The notes under the pieces are model-generated. The model saw nothing but the letters and a program-made list of their open reading frames with translations. It was not told where the DNA came from and ran no database searches. The translations under genes and the position numbers were made by a program. A stretch of DNA of 64,000 nucleotides from the NCBI RefSeq assembly GCF_963576675.1, contig NC_088916.1, positions 16,034,501-16,098,500 on the forward strand, given 5' to 3'. Below, one piece after another: positions 1 through 11,936 of this stretch. How positions within the stretch are numbered: position 1 is the stretch's first letter; each line of letters starts with the position of its first letter. Origin of the DNA: Euphorbia lathyris. Taxonomy: Eukaryota > Streptophyta > Magnoliopsida > Malpighiales > Euphorbiaceae.

Positions 1-478
1 ATAGTTGATTGGTCCTTTGAACTTTCAAAGTGTCTCGATAGCTCATTGAACTTCATAAAATGTTCAGTTAGCCCCTTGAACTTGCGTAAAACGTAATCAA
101 TTGATCACTCGGTTGCAAAAAAAGTAAGTTAAATACGGACAATGTATTGCACGCGTTTAAAAAAAAGTAAAACAATCAAGATCGGGGTATTGCGGTTATA
201 ATATTAGAGAATACAAGGTTTGTAGTTGAGCAAGTAATAACTTCATTTTTACTCTATTTTTAAATTATGTAATAACATTCTAAGACACGTGGAATACATC
301 TTCCGTATTTAACTTACTTTTTTTGCAACCGAGTGATCAATTGATTACGTTTTACGCAAGTTCGGGGGGCTAACTAAACATTTTATGCAAGTTCAAGAAG
401 CTATCGAGACACTTTGAAAATTTAGGGGACCAATCAACTATTTCGGACAAGTTCAGGAGGCAAATGATGTATTAAGCC
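1..478. mobile_element. Foldback MITE-like element, copy 1 (left tip outside window)
   Basis: The two halves are inverted repeats of each other. The first bases (ATAGTTGATTGGTCC) pair with 427-441, and CGAGTGATCAATTGATTACG occurs near 330-350 with its complement near 94-112. The right tip reads ATGATGTATTAAGCC, ending at 478; the matching left tip would lie about 37 bp outside the window. Four other stretches here belong to the same family (14284-15007, 17278-17771, 25838-26325, 48655-49025). It has no coding capacity. Long inverted termini suggest a non-autonomous Mutator-like or similar foldback element; the superfamily is an inference. Confidence 0.75.
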
Positions 479-1721
479 ACTATCCTACATTATACTAAAA
501 CATTTAAAATAATAATAATGATTCTAAGTAGTTTTCTTTTTCTGGTGCACATTTGAATTCACTCTGTATGTATGGCAGGTACTTATAATTTACAGGCTCT
601 ATACGAAATAATAGATAGAGGTCTCTTTAATAAAAAATATTTTATGTAAAAAAATTAAAATATATTTCAATACATGATAAATAAAAAAGTATTATTACTT
701 CACTAAATACAATTATTTATCCAAAATAAAAAAAAGATGTATCACAATTTCTTTAAATTATGGATTAAACCCCTATTTGACCAATGTGGTATTATTTGAT
801 AACATTTTTCCATTGAAGTATTTTCATAAAAGACATTCATTTTGGATAAAAAAAACTATCCGATTTGTTAAATTTTTTGCCAATAATTTTTTATTGTATT
901 TTTATATATAGACTTAATACGTGGATAAATAAGAAAAAAAGTAATTCCTTATTTATCTACATATTAAATCTATATGGTAAAAAATTAAATCAATTGCCGC
1001 GTGTATATATCGCATGTTAAAAATTGTGTCATATGGTAAAAAATAAATAAATTAACAAATCGATTAATTTTCCATCCAAAATAAGTTAAATGTCACTTAT
1101 AAAATACTTCAATGGGAAAATGTTACCAAATGATACAATAAAATTTTAGATACCATAAAGGCCAAATATGAGTATAATTCTTAAATTAACCTTCAATCTA
1201 TATTTAAAAAATCAATTGGACCTCTTTTAAATTTAAAATATTAATTATAATAATGATTTTATTTGTTTGATATAACTTAAAGTATCATTTAACATAATTG
1301 TAAATGAGTTTTTAAAAGTGAATTTATATGTTTTTTTTTTGGAAAAAAGTATTTGCTTTCTCCAAGAATCAAACACAAAGCTATGGATGGAGATTGTAAG
1401 CCTTACCAGTAAGATATTTATTGACTTTGATACAAATTGTTGCTTATTATTTATATACATATTCACAACTAATAAAAATTTTGGACCCCTTACAGTCTTG
1501 GTATAGACCCAGAGTCGGCCCTATCTGTATGTTTCCTGTAATAAAACAGCTAAACTATAATATACTATGTAACTACCTCATTAAATCTACTCGAATCGAT
1601 CGGAATAAGCGATATAAACCTTAAACTATACATATACTACATGAAATGTATATATGAACTAGTTTATCATTTTCAACTTAATTAGATTTTTTCAACAAGT
1701 CAGGACGTAGTTAGATTTTTT
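479..1721. other. AT-rich spacer, no gene recognised
   Basis: Mostly A/T runs. The sequence from about 770 to 1150 contains two arms around 'ATTTGATAACATTTTTCC' and 'GGGAAAATGTTACCAAAT' that are roughly inverted, so another decayed foldback element is likely at about 755-1175. Open frames here are short and have no recognisable domain. Confidence 0.5.
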
Positions 1722-1884
1722 TTTTGTTTTTTTGGGTGATGGGGATTCCCACGAGGCGGGTGTGGAAGCAAAAAAACCTCAAACTTCTTTTTTGGGATTC
1801 TCCGAAAACCATCGCTGAAAGTATTAGGGACGGAATGAGGAATGCAACCTCATCCCCGTCCCGCCCCGTTGCCACCCCTAGTCT
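1722..1884. repeat. GC-rich transposon-end-like fragment
   Basis: A short G/C-rich block with words such as GGGGATTCCC and CCCCGTCCCGCCCCG interrupts AT-rich DNA directly before copia-derived sequence. It resembles the ends of some plant hAT-like elements from memory. No target duplication was found, so this is weak. Confidence 0.25.
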
Positions 1885-2702
1885 CAAGAGACTTATATCA
1901 ACAAAGTTCTTGAGTAATTCAATGCGAGACTGCAAACGCATAGATAGCTTGATGAGCAAAGATCATGTTCTAAGCTTAAAGATGTGCCCAAAAACACAAC
2001 AAGAAATCCAAAAAATGGAAAATATTGCTTATGCAAATGCGGTTGGTAGCCTTATACATGCTATGTTATGCACTAGGTCTGATATCTGCTGCTTATGTAT
2101 GTTGTGTTAAGCACTAGACCTGACATCTGCCATGCCAGCATGATGGTAAGAAGATATCAATCTGACCCAGGACAATCTCATTGGTCTACTATGAAGAGAA
2201 TACTGAGATATCCCAAAGAAACGACAGACTATTCTCTATGTTACCAAGGAAAGATTCTTCCACTAAGAGGATACACGCATATGTAGACTAGGCAGGAGAC
2301 TTGGATGAGAGAAAATCCATGTCTGACTACATCTTTTTGCTCAGAAATGGGGCAATTTCCTAGAGTAGCAAGAAACATACATGTATAGCCTTATTCACAA
2401 TGGAAGCTGAGTACGTGTCTTACTCATCTGCAGCCTAAAAGACCGTCTGGTAGAATAGATTTCTGGATCACCTAAATCTTGTTACTACAAACTCTCCATT
2501 AATAATTAGCAATGATAGCCAATCTGCTATTGCTTTTTCTAAGGATCAAAAGTTTCATAGCAAAGCATATTGAGATTAAATATCACTTTGTTAGAAATTT
2601 AGTTGCACACAAAGAAGTTTGTATGATGTTTCGACTCATGACATGATTGCTGACCCTCTAACAAAACTTGTTAAAACAAATAAAATGCGTATCGTTATAG
2701 GG
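1885..2702 (+). pseudogene. Decayed Ty1/copia pol fragment (RT end and RNase H)
   Basis: Translation shows the connection between reverse transcriptase and RNase H of Tork/Angela-type copia elements: 'MCPKTQQEI' then 'YANAVGSL' and 'AMLCTRSDI'. After a shift, 'TRPDICHASMM' and 'RYQSDPGQSHW' follow. Degenerate RNase H pieces run to 2690, including a residual 'DMIADPLTKL' tail. Several stops and frameshifts break it. The Sirevirus element at 2703 is inserted right at its end. It is a dead remnant of an older element. Confidence 0.8.
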
Positions 2703-4022
2703 TGTTGAAACACCTTTCCACATGATTTTGATTTGACAAAATTATTTAAGTAAATGATAAAAAAATATTCTAACACATTAAATTTAAATGCTTTGATTTA
2801 TTCACACTAATGTGTTTGTTCAATGTTGAGTTTATTAATTTATAAGACATCAAGATAAAAAAAAGCCTAAAGGCCCACAAGTGTAAGTCAAGCCCAAGTC
2901 AACAGATCAAGACCTCACGGCCCAAGAAGATAAAACGCAGTCGTATCAAGTGAAACGACGACTCAGCATCAAGAAGGATCGAGAAGCCTTCTAACAAAAG
3001 CTTCAAGAGGAAGCTGCTGAGTTAAGCGACAATGCAGTCAGGTCAGCGGCAGAACAGAACCAACTTATAGACAAAGTATTTCTACTTTGGGTAAAGTTCA
3101 GAAGGCGCAGGAAGCTGTCTGGAAGACTTTGCCATAAATGTCGAAACATTCTGTTCATCTGACGAAAAGCTGCTGAGCACTGGCGTAGACAGAAGATGCA
3201 AGAATCTCATTGGCCAACGACACTGAGCACGTCCTGAGTGACAACGACAGGAAGTCGTTTGCCTCCAACGGTTATTTCGAAATTCGAAATTATCGGTGCT
3301 TGAAGTGTCACTATATAAAGGCCTCTCAAATTCTTCATTCGATGCAGATCTTCAATTAGTCGAAACACTGACCAAATTCATACTTGAAGTTCTGTGAGAA
3401 AAGCAAAGCAAAATCTTACACCAATTTCCAATCATTGTGTAAAAGTCTAGAGTGATTTCATTCATCTAAAGTGTCTTAGCAATTATTATTTAGGACAAAC
3501 ACTTTATCATTTCTAGAAGAATAGAAAGGAGAAGTTGAGTACTCGGTTATAGTACTCAGCGGTAGTTATAGGAGTGAGTAGAGGTATAGAGGAAGGTACT
3601 CTTGTATACTCAGCTTCTATTGTAAAAGGTTTCGTGCTCTACCTTTAAAAAGCTCGGAACGCGTTCCGGGGACTGGACGTAGGCGGAAAGGCCGAACCAG
3701 GATATGTCTGTTCAGTAATATATTTCTAACCCTTAAACTCCTTTATATATTGCTTGCTATAAAACTGACTAAGTAACGAACTCACACTGAGTTGAGTGCA
3801 CTAAGAAGCTGAGTTCAGGAATAGACTCAAAGTGCTATCTCTTGACTCACAGAAAGAAACAGTCTTAGTCACCAGTTGACTAAGCTTGTGTCTTAAAACT
3901 ACTTAGCGCCGCTGTGTAAACCTTTTCTTAAGAAAAGAAGTCAGCCTTAACAGACAAAATTTTAATTAGTTCCTATCCCCCCCCCCTTGGAACTAACCTT
4001 GTCACGTTATACGGGACCAATA
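2703..4022 (+). repeat. 5' LTR of the Sirevirus element
   Basis: About 1.32 kb, nearly identical to 12049-13390. It starts TGTTGAAAC; the last bases are TA where the 3' LTR has the canonical CA. A likely TATA box lies at about 3313 (CTATATAAAGG). It lacks a segment of about 20 bp that the 3' LTR carries near 13000-13020. Confidence 0.95.
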
Positions 4023-4024
4023 AG

Positions 4025-4036
4025 TGGTATCAGAGC
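4025..4036 (+). other. Primer binding site (tRNA-iMet) of the Sirevirus element
   Basis: TGGTATCAGAGC lies two bases after the 5' LTR. It is complementary to the 3' end of plant initiator tRNA-Met, the usual copia primer. Confidence 0.92.
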
Positions 4037-4084
4037 TGAAAAGCTCACTGAGCAAGATATAACTATCTTGAGCTGATCCCCACA

Positions 4085-5826
4085 ATGGCTGAGAACAGCA
4101 CTCGTTTCCTCCCAAAAAATCAGACAACTCAGATTCTTCCTGAGGGACTGTCCATTACTCGGCCTCCTCTGTTCTTCGGGTCTAACTATACCTTTTGGAA
4201 GAACAGAATGAAAAATTTCATTCAGGCAACAAATATGAGTGCATGGCTTTCTATAGTCCAAGGTCCATTTGTCCTGTTGAAACTATTGACGGCCAAACGG
4301 TTGTTAAAGCTGAGACTAAGTGGACAGAAGATGATCTCAAGAAGCTACAAAATCATGCTTCGGCTATAAACATGCTTCACTGTGCGTTAGATGCTGCAGA
4401 GTATAACAAAATTTCAGGTTGTGAGTCAGCGCAGGAGATCTGGAAGAAACTGGAAGTCACCTATGAAGGAACCAACAAAGTTAAGGAGTCCAAGGTGAAC
4501 CAGCACATGAGGCTATATGAGCTGTTTGAAATGAATGATGATGAAGGAATATCTGAAATGAACTCAAGATTCACAAACATTATCAACGAGCTCAAAAGAC
4601 TTGGAAAGATCTTTACTGAGGAAGAGCAAGTCAAGAAGATACTAAGGAGCCTTCCCAAAAGCTGGCAAGCCCAGAAAACTGTTGTTGAGGAAGCTCAAGA
4701 CTTGACCACCTACAAGTATGATGAACTCATTGGATCTCTGCTGACCCATGAGATCTCAATGAAGAATTTTGACGTGAAGGAGAAGTTTGAGGACAAGAAG
4801 CAAAAGTCTCTTGTCATGAAAGCTGACTCCATTGATGGGAGCTCAACAGACGATGAAGAGATGGCCATGTTCACTAGAAAAATGAAAAGGCTATTCAGAA
4901 AGAATGATAAGTATTCAAAGAATCCTTACAAGAAGTTTGACAAGTATAAAGCTGAGTCCAGCGACAACAAGTACAAGAAGGACAGCTCAAAGCCAATCAC
5001 ATGCTTTGAATGTCATCAAACTGGCCATATCAAATCAAGCTGTCCTACCTTGAGGAAGGAAAAGAAGAACAGCAAGAAGGCAATGGTGGCAACCTGAAGT
5101 GATAGTGATGAGTCATCATCATCAGGAGCCGATGCCACTGAGTCAGCAAAGATCTGCTTCATGGCAGATGAGCTTGCTGAGCCTTGTGTTTCTGAGCATG
5201 CTGACCCCTCCATTGCATCTGACGATGAGGCACACTCAACTGAGGTAATATCACTACCCCTGCTCAGAAATGAAATGATAAATGCCCTGAGTGACCTCTA
5301 CACACTTATCAAAAAGTGTAATAAGAAGGTTAGAGCACTCAGCAGGCGATGTGACGAGATTGAACAAGTCAAACTGAGTGACCTTCGATATCTTCTCCAA
5401 GACAACTCAACTTTGCATAGCAACGTAGAATCAATTCACAAGTTTGTCTCTGAGGTCCAATCAGATTCTAAGAAACCGAGAAAGGATGTCACATCTATTC
5501 AGAATCAACTCAAGGTTCCAAATAAAAGAAATATTCCTCTGAACACTCAGTACCGAAGTACTAGTCAGCAGAGATGGAATCCTCAACGGAATGTCCAATG
5601 TGACTTCTGTGGGAAGAAGGGACACACCACAAAGGTGTGCTGGCATGCTCAGCACTAGGGTGCTGACCAGTTAGTGAGATATCCCAAACGGAAGGTCAGC
5701 TGTGACTTCTGTGGGAAAAATGGACACACTATCCAAGTGTGTCGTCATAAGATTAAATATGATGCTTTACCTGCTGAGCCTAACAAACAAGGACCCAAAA
5801 AGACTTGGGTACCTAAAGATAACTAG
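4085..5826 (+). pseudogene. Sirevirus gag, frameshifted and stop-interrupted
   Basis: Starts MAENSTRF at 4085 and shifts frame near 4195-4270. It then runs as a long gag with 'FFGSNYTFWKNRM' typical of SIRE gag, a capsid-like helical region, and three zinc knuckles: CX2CX4HX4C at 5002-5043, then two similar ones (CDFCGK..GHT) at 5599-5640 and 5701-5742. The region between the first and second knuckle is acidic/serine-rich then helical. In-frame stops are TGA at 5095-5097 and TAG at 5656-5658; the frame closes at 5826. The role in an intact copy is virus-like particle assembly and RNA packaging. This copy cannot make the full protein. Confidence 0.88.
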
Positions 5827-5867
5827 TTATATTGCAGGTAAGCCTGAGGTGTGCTGAAAAGTAAAAA

Positions 5868-8800
5868 ATGTGGTACATTGACAGCGCATGCTCGAGACAT
5901 ATGACGGGTGATGAAACTCAGTTCATCACACTTGTGCGTAAACAAGGTGGAAGCGTAAGTTTCGGAGACAACAAAAAGGGTAAGATAGTAGGGTCAGGAA
6001 CCATTGGTGGTAATCCTACTATTGATTTAGTCTCCCTAGTCAGTGGACTTAAATATAACTTACTCAGCGTAGCTTAGCTATGCGATAACGGGAGAAAAGT
6101 TATATTTGATAACACTGGATGTAAAATACTCGAGGGGAAAACAAACGAATTGATTTTAACTGCCCATCATATCGATAATGTCTTTATGCTGAATTTGGAA
6201 AAGAAATTTTCAAAAAATATATGCTTAGTGTCAAAGGAAGAAAATTCCTGGCTATGGCACATGAGACTTGGTCATGTAAGCATGGACCTCCTGGCCAAAT
6301 TAGCAAGAAATCAATTAGTTGAGGGACTGCCAGAACTTAAGTTCGAAAAGGATCAATTGTGCTATGCTTGTCAGGCTGGAAAACAAACTAAAACGTCTTT
6401 TCATAGTAAAAACATTGTCTCAACCAAGCGTCCACTAGAGTTGCTACACTTGGATCTCTTCGGTCTAGTCCAGCCGCTGAGCTTGGGTGGTAGAAGATTT
6501 TCCTTAATGACTTTTCACGGTACACTTGGACCATCTTGCTGAGTAGCAAGGATGAAACCTTTGAGACATTTTCAACTTTAGTAAGAAAACTTGAAAATGA
6601 TAAAGACCTTAAGTTAGCTCACATCCGAAGTGATAATAGTGGAGAATTCAAAAACCAACAGTTTGTTGAATTCTGTGAAGCCAACGACATTGACCATAAT
6701 TTCTCTGCTCCTAGAACGCCTCAACAGAATGGGGCTGTTGAAAGGAAAAACAGAACCTTGGTTGACATAGCCAGGACAATGCTGAGTGAGCATAGGCTTC
6801 CAAAGTACTTTTGGGGAGAAGCTGTCAACACAGCTTGCTACATACTTAATAGGACTCTAGTTAGACCCATATTAAAGAAGACCCCCTACGAACTTTGGAA
6901 AGGACGAAAGCCCAACATTGGATACTTTCGTGCCTTCGGCTGTAAATGTTTTATTCTAAATACTAAAGACAGCCTAGCTAAGTTTGATTCAAAAGCTGAT
7001 GAAGCTATCTTTTTAGGCTACTCAACAAACAGCAAAGCATACAGAGTTTTCAATAAACGAACTCAGGTCTTAGAAGAGTCAGTACACGTTGAGTTCGATG
7101 AAACTAACCCTGCAGGAAAAGACAAGCAGCTGGCTGAGGATGATTCATACTCAGCACCCGCTGACCAAGAAACAGCCGCTGAGTCACTACCTCAAGGGCT
7201 GACCAAAGGTAAAAGCGAAACTCAAATTGTTTTCACTGACCAATCTACACCTGCAGAGATTATTGAAACACAACCAGCTCAAGACATCAATCTACCAAAA
7301 GAGATCAGAATACCAAGAGGACACTCAGAGAGTGCCATTCTTGATGCTGCTGAAAACACGCTGATGATAAGAAATCAACTCAGGAGATATCTCAGCAACG
7401 TAGCATTCGTCTCAGTTCAGGAACCAAAGAACTTCGCTGAAGCTGAGCACGATGAGTTCTGGATGAGTGCAATGCAAGAAGAACTTGATCAATTCATAAG
7501 AAATGAAGTATGGGACTTAGTGCCACAGAAGACCATAAGAACAAGATGGGTCTTCCGCAACAAGCTGGATGAACAAGGGAACATGGTTAGGAATAAAGCA
7601 AGACTTGTAGCTCAGGGCTACAGTCAGCAAGAAGGTATTGACTACGGTGAGACCTTTGCCCGAGTGGCAAAGCTAGAGGCTATAAGAATTTTATGTGCAT
7701 ATGCAAGTTATATGAACTTTAAATTATTTCAAATGGATGTTAAGAGTGCATTCCTTAATGGAGTCATAAACGAGGAAGTCTATGTTAATCAGCCTCCAGG
7801 GTTTGAGGATCCCAAGTTCCCAAACCACGTTTATAAACTCAAAAAGGCTCTGTGTGGCCTCAAGCAAGCACCACGTGCTTGGTATGAGAGGCTGACCAGT
7901 TTCCTGCTGACTAGAAATTATATCAGAGGTAAAGCTGATACAACCTTATTCATTAAGAGGAAGGGTAAAGATACCCTACTGGCGCAGATATATGTTGATG
8001 ACATTATTTTTGGTGCCACTAACGAGTCAATGTGCAAGGAATTTAGTAAGCAGATGTAGACTGAGTTCGAAATGTCAATGATGGAAGAACTCAACTTCTT
8101 CCTTGGACTTCAAATCAAACAAGGGAAAAATGGCATCTTCATCAGTCAAACTAAGTATGCCAAGGAGATATTGAAGAAATATGAACTTGAGAATTGCAAG
8201 TCAATATCTACCCCTATGGGCACTGACACTGTCCTCTGTGCTGACGAAAATGGTAAGTCAGTAGACAACAGATTGTACCGAGGTATGATTGGCTCTCAAA
8301 TCTACTTAACTGCTAGTAGGCCGGACATTCAGTTCTCAGTATGTTATTGCGCTAGATATCAATCTAACCCTAAGGAATCTCATTACATAGCTGTAAAAAG
8401 AATCCTTAGATATTTGTAAGGCTCAGTGAATGCAGGTTTATGGTATCCCAATACTCATGATTTCACACTCATTGGATACACTGACGCTGACTACGGATGA
8501 GACAAACTTGAACGAAAAAGCACCTCAGGAGGATGTCACTTCCTTGGAAGCTGTCTTGTGTCCTGGTTCAGTAAGAAGCAGGTGTCAGTAGCCCTGTCAA
8601 CCACTGAAGTTGAGTACATTACTGCTGGAAGCTGTGTTGCTCAAGTCCTCTAGATTAAGCAACAGCTAGAAGATTATGGCGTTCAGACTAAGACAATTGA
8701 AGTCAAATGTGACAACAAGAGTGCCATTGACCTATCAAAGAACCCAATCCAGCACAGCAGAATGAAGCACGTCAGTATAAGACATCACTTCATCAGAGAT

Positions 8801-8929
8801 CATGTACTCAAGGGAGAGATCAAGCTGACCTATGTCTCAACGGATGAGCAGCTTGCCGATATCTTCACAAAGCCACTGGCTCGTGAGCAATTCAACATAG
8901 CCATTGGTATGTTTAATCCTCTTCAATAA
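5868..8929 (+). pseudogene. Sirevirus pol (protease, integrase, RT, RNase H), broken
   Basis: Order is copia-type. The protease starts with 'WYIDSACSRHMTG', the catalytic D-S-G reading D-S-A. The integrase zinc finger is intact ('LWHMRLGH' and 'CYACQAGK'), followed by the core with 'RSDNSGEF' and 'QNGAVERKNRT'. Reverse transcriptase has YVDD at 7991-8002, and RNase H runs to the stop at 8927-8929. Breaks: TAG near 6074, a frameshift near 6530, TAG near 8057, TAA near 8417, TGA near 8498 and TAG near 8651. Several of these stops sit where C-to-T or G-to-A change would explain them. Lineage is Sirevirus by sequence and by company. Confidence 0.92.
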
Positions 8930-9417
8930 ATTCCAAGTAATATGTTATATATGCATGCTGAGTTGACTACCATGCTGAGTGATTTATGCTAAATCAATGT
9001 CTATTACATGCTGAGTAGATATACACGCTGAGTGGTTATCTCAAGCTGAGTTACTAAGCACACTAATAATTCCTTTGCGTAGAACTGACTACTTAGAACA
9101 TTAAACGTTTAGAATTCTTAACATTGATTAAAGATCCGTTGCAAAATTTAATGCGAAACACGCAAATTAAATAGCCACCTAGGATGACGTAAGCGCAATA
9201 ATTAGAAAATACATGCACCGAATGTGTCATAAATGCCAGAATCTTTGTCGATTGAGTATCTTGAGGTCAAACGGCCACCTCAACGCTTCAGATCAACTCG
9301 ACACCTCTATAAATAGTGGACGAATTCCCACTCTTACCTCTTTACGCTTAAAAATTTCTGGTATTCAAATCCTCCCTTTTCTAAAATTCCCAAACCTCTA
9401 AAATTTCTCTGAAAATC
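8930..9417 (+). other. Spacer between Sirevirus pol and the extra ORF, with GCTGAGT words
   Basis: No coding sequence. Between 8958 and 9055 the word GCTGAGT recurs about five times (for example near 8958, 8974, 9011, 9029 and 9046), with CTGACT/GAGTTGACT variants. A possible TATA box (CTATAAATAG) lies near 9307, about 110 bp before the extra ORF, which could allow a subgenomic transcript; that is inference. Confidence 0.5.
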
Positions 9418-11551
9418 ATGTCGGATTCTCAGAATCTCTCCGGAGGTTGTTACAATGACAACCACTCCGATGAAAATCCTCCATCTCCTGCTCAGCAGGA
9501 ATATAACGAGACTCCCACCAAGTCTCAGGAAACCAGTCAGCGTGACCACTCTAAGGTCACTACACCGAGCAAGAAAACCAAGGCTGACCAAGCTACCTCC
9601 TCGAAAGGGAAACAAAAGCAGGACAAGGCAAAAAAACCGGTGGAACGTACCTACTCCCTAGTTTATAGCAGTGTAAGGGGATACAAAGTTGACCACTCCC
9701 GCTGGTTCTCGAAGGAATTTGTGGAAGCTGAGCAACCCTTCTGTGAGTGGATCTCAAAGAACGGCTGGACCGAGCTGTTCTCAACTCGAGAGGCCACCTA
9801 CCCTGAGTTAGTAAAGGAGTTCTACACTAACCTAAGAGCCGCTGACGATGACCGGGACTACATGGTTACCAAGGTTCAAGGGAAAGACATCTTCATCAAC
9901 CCTTCTTACCTTGCCTCACTGCTAAAACTGAAAAACGAAGGAGCTATACTTCACAAATCAGGTGATCAAGAAAAGATTACCTATCCCGTTGAGTTTTGCA
10001 AACCTCCTGGTCATGTAGGGGAAATATCGAGTACCTCCATGGGTCAACATCAAAAGATAGCCCACTACATACTGACCAATTTCCTCTTTCCAAAGGTCAA
10101 CTCCACCAACTCAGTGTCAAACTTTGAGCAGTGCTTCATCTGGCACATGCTGACCTATACGCCGATCAACATGCCAGTCTTTATAATCGGTGGGTTTCAA
10201 AGAAGTACTGGAACCCTTAGGTTAGGCTCTATTATCACCAGAATCCTCAAAGATCACCGGGTGAGCTTGGTTGAGGAAATCCACACCTGGGGTATAGAAA
10301 TTACTGCAGCTGCTTTGTTTGGTTTATTCTATGATCAACCAATTGTGCCCAAGAAAGGAAAAGGGGCCGCTGTTCAGGAAACCGAAGGGATGCAGACCAG
10401 AGAAGGAAAGACAGAGGAAAACTCAAGCTGACAAGCAGGATAGAAAAAGGAAAGCTGTTCAAAGCTCTTCCAAAGACGATGTTTCTCCACCGAAGAAGGT
10501 TCGGTTTGTGTCCAGAGGAACAAAGCCTCAAGTTGCACAAGGTCAAGCTGAGCCTAAGTCAGCAGAAAACCTCAAGAGGCAAGCTGAGCCTGAGGAAGAA
10601 GAACAAGAGGACACTCCTGAGCAACCACTGAGAAAGAAGACGAAAATCTCTTCTGGGTTAAGTCCCATCGATGTACCCCCACTTGGAGTTGTTATCTCTG
10701 AAGACTCTCATTTTGTGAGAAGTCAGGGCATTGTTCTTGAGAAAAACCTCACTGACCAAGATGAAGAAGAACTGGGTGGTCAGTTTGATTCTGAGGAGAC
10801 AGTAGATGTTGAGCAACATGAGACAACAGATGTTGAGCAACATGAGACAACAAATGTTGAGCAACATGAACCAATCAACACTGAGCTTGTTGAAGAAGAA
10901 GTTGAGCCAACAGCAAATGATCATGTTGATCAAGGGGCACCTTCACCTACTGACTCAATTGAGTCCATTCCTGCTAACCCCTCTCCTCAAAAGACTAAGA
11001 GATTAAGGAGACTTAAGAAGAAGGCACATAAATCCCCTGTCATTGATCTTATGGGTGATTCACCACTGCGGGATCCGATCACTGACCTCTCAGATATGCA
11101 GTTTAAATTCTTCTCAAATCCCACTGAGTCTCCACCAGAGCAATAAGAAAAGCAAGCCTCTGTTTCTTAGCCTAAGGAACATGCCGACTCAACTGCTCCT
11201 CTAAGCCAAGGTGATACCGAGCAAGTGCTCGAAGTTCCTGCTCCTCAACATGTTGAGCTAGCTAAGGAAATACCTGCTCAGGTCAGTGCTAAAACACCTC
11301 AACCTCCTCAAACCAGTCAGCTTCAGCCTGACTCTGAGCAAGTAGATAATTCTGCCGATCATCCTCTTCCACAACCACAAGTGCAGAATATTAACCAGTC
11401 AGCTCCTGCTGGCAATCTAAACTCAAGTCCAACCGCTGATCATGCTGGTACTTCAAATAATGAACTGAACCAAACACCTCCTCCATCCGGTTCCACTCAT
11501 ATTCCGGCAGTTGGGTCAAACAATGATGGATCCTATGCTTACCCAGTGTTC
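9418..11551 (+). pseudogene. Extra ORF downstream of pol (Sirevirus additional or env-like ORF), frameshifted
   Basis: A frame opens at 9418 (MSDSQNLSGG) and reads 337 codons. The same protein then continues in the +2 frame from about 10420 to a TAA at 11144-11146, and beyond that to 11551. The N-terminal 100 residues are charged and low-complexity. Residues about 75-310 form a globular region ('RWFSKEFVEAEQ', 'EFYTNLRAADDDRDYMV', 'VQGKDIFINPSYLASLL', 'CFIWHMLTYTPINMP'). This resembles the 'putative plant transposon protein' domain found in many plant elements. The C-terminal part is Lys/Glu/Pro/Gln-rich with 'VEQHETT' repeated three times near 10806-10870. I see no signal peptide or transmembrane segment, so a true envelope role is unsupported. 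The 3' part is cut by a foreign DNA segment at 11552. Confidence 0.75.
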
Positions 11552-11935
11552 TAAAAGTCGGCCAAGTCGCCGACTAATCGGTGAAATTCAGAACACTGAC
11601 CGATTTTGTATAACTGGGCGGGTTAAGTTGGGGATCCGATATATTTCCGCCTAGGCGGTTCAAGTCGGGGTAAATCGGGGCAAGTCGGGTTAGGCGGGCA
11701 AGTCGGGCCAGTCGGCTAAAAATCGGGCCAGGCGGCTAAAAATCGGGTCAAATCATAAAATTATAAAATTTTTGCTACAAAATAAATAATACAAATAATT
11801 AATGATCACAACAACAACTAAAAATAATAAAACTAATTTACATAGCACTAAATAAAATTAATTTCAAATATATTAAATTACGAATTAAATATTTTGAGGA
11901 AGAAAATAAAGAATTATTTGATGAATATAAATAAA
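11552..11935. mobile_element. Fragment of a DNA transposon end with GTCGG/ATCGGG subterminal repeats
   Basis: The ORF frame ends abruptly at 11551. The next 200 bp are packed with short words: AAGTCGG, CGCCGACTAATCGG, GGCGGG, AAATCGGG, GCCTAGGCGG. An A/T-rich tail follows to about 11935, where Sirevirus sequence resumes. Dense subterminal GTCGG/CGACT motifs next to a CAGTGTTCTAAAA end are typical of a common plant DNA transposon family, probably hAT-like. Only one end is evident. Boundaries and superfamily are inferred. Confidence 0.5.
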
Positions 11936-11936
11936 T

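Noticed and set aside
1318..1624. Short frames in the AT-rich left region
   Set aside because: Low-complexity with no homology that I recognise; overlapping on both strands.
4025..4036. TGGTATCAGAGC stretches as tRNA genes (also 31977, 54595, 21091)
   Set aside because: They are short primer-site matches or a SINE-like fragment; no cloverleaf can be formed.
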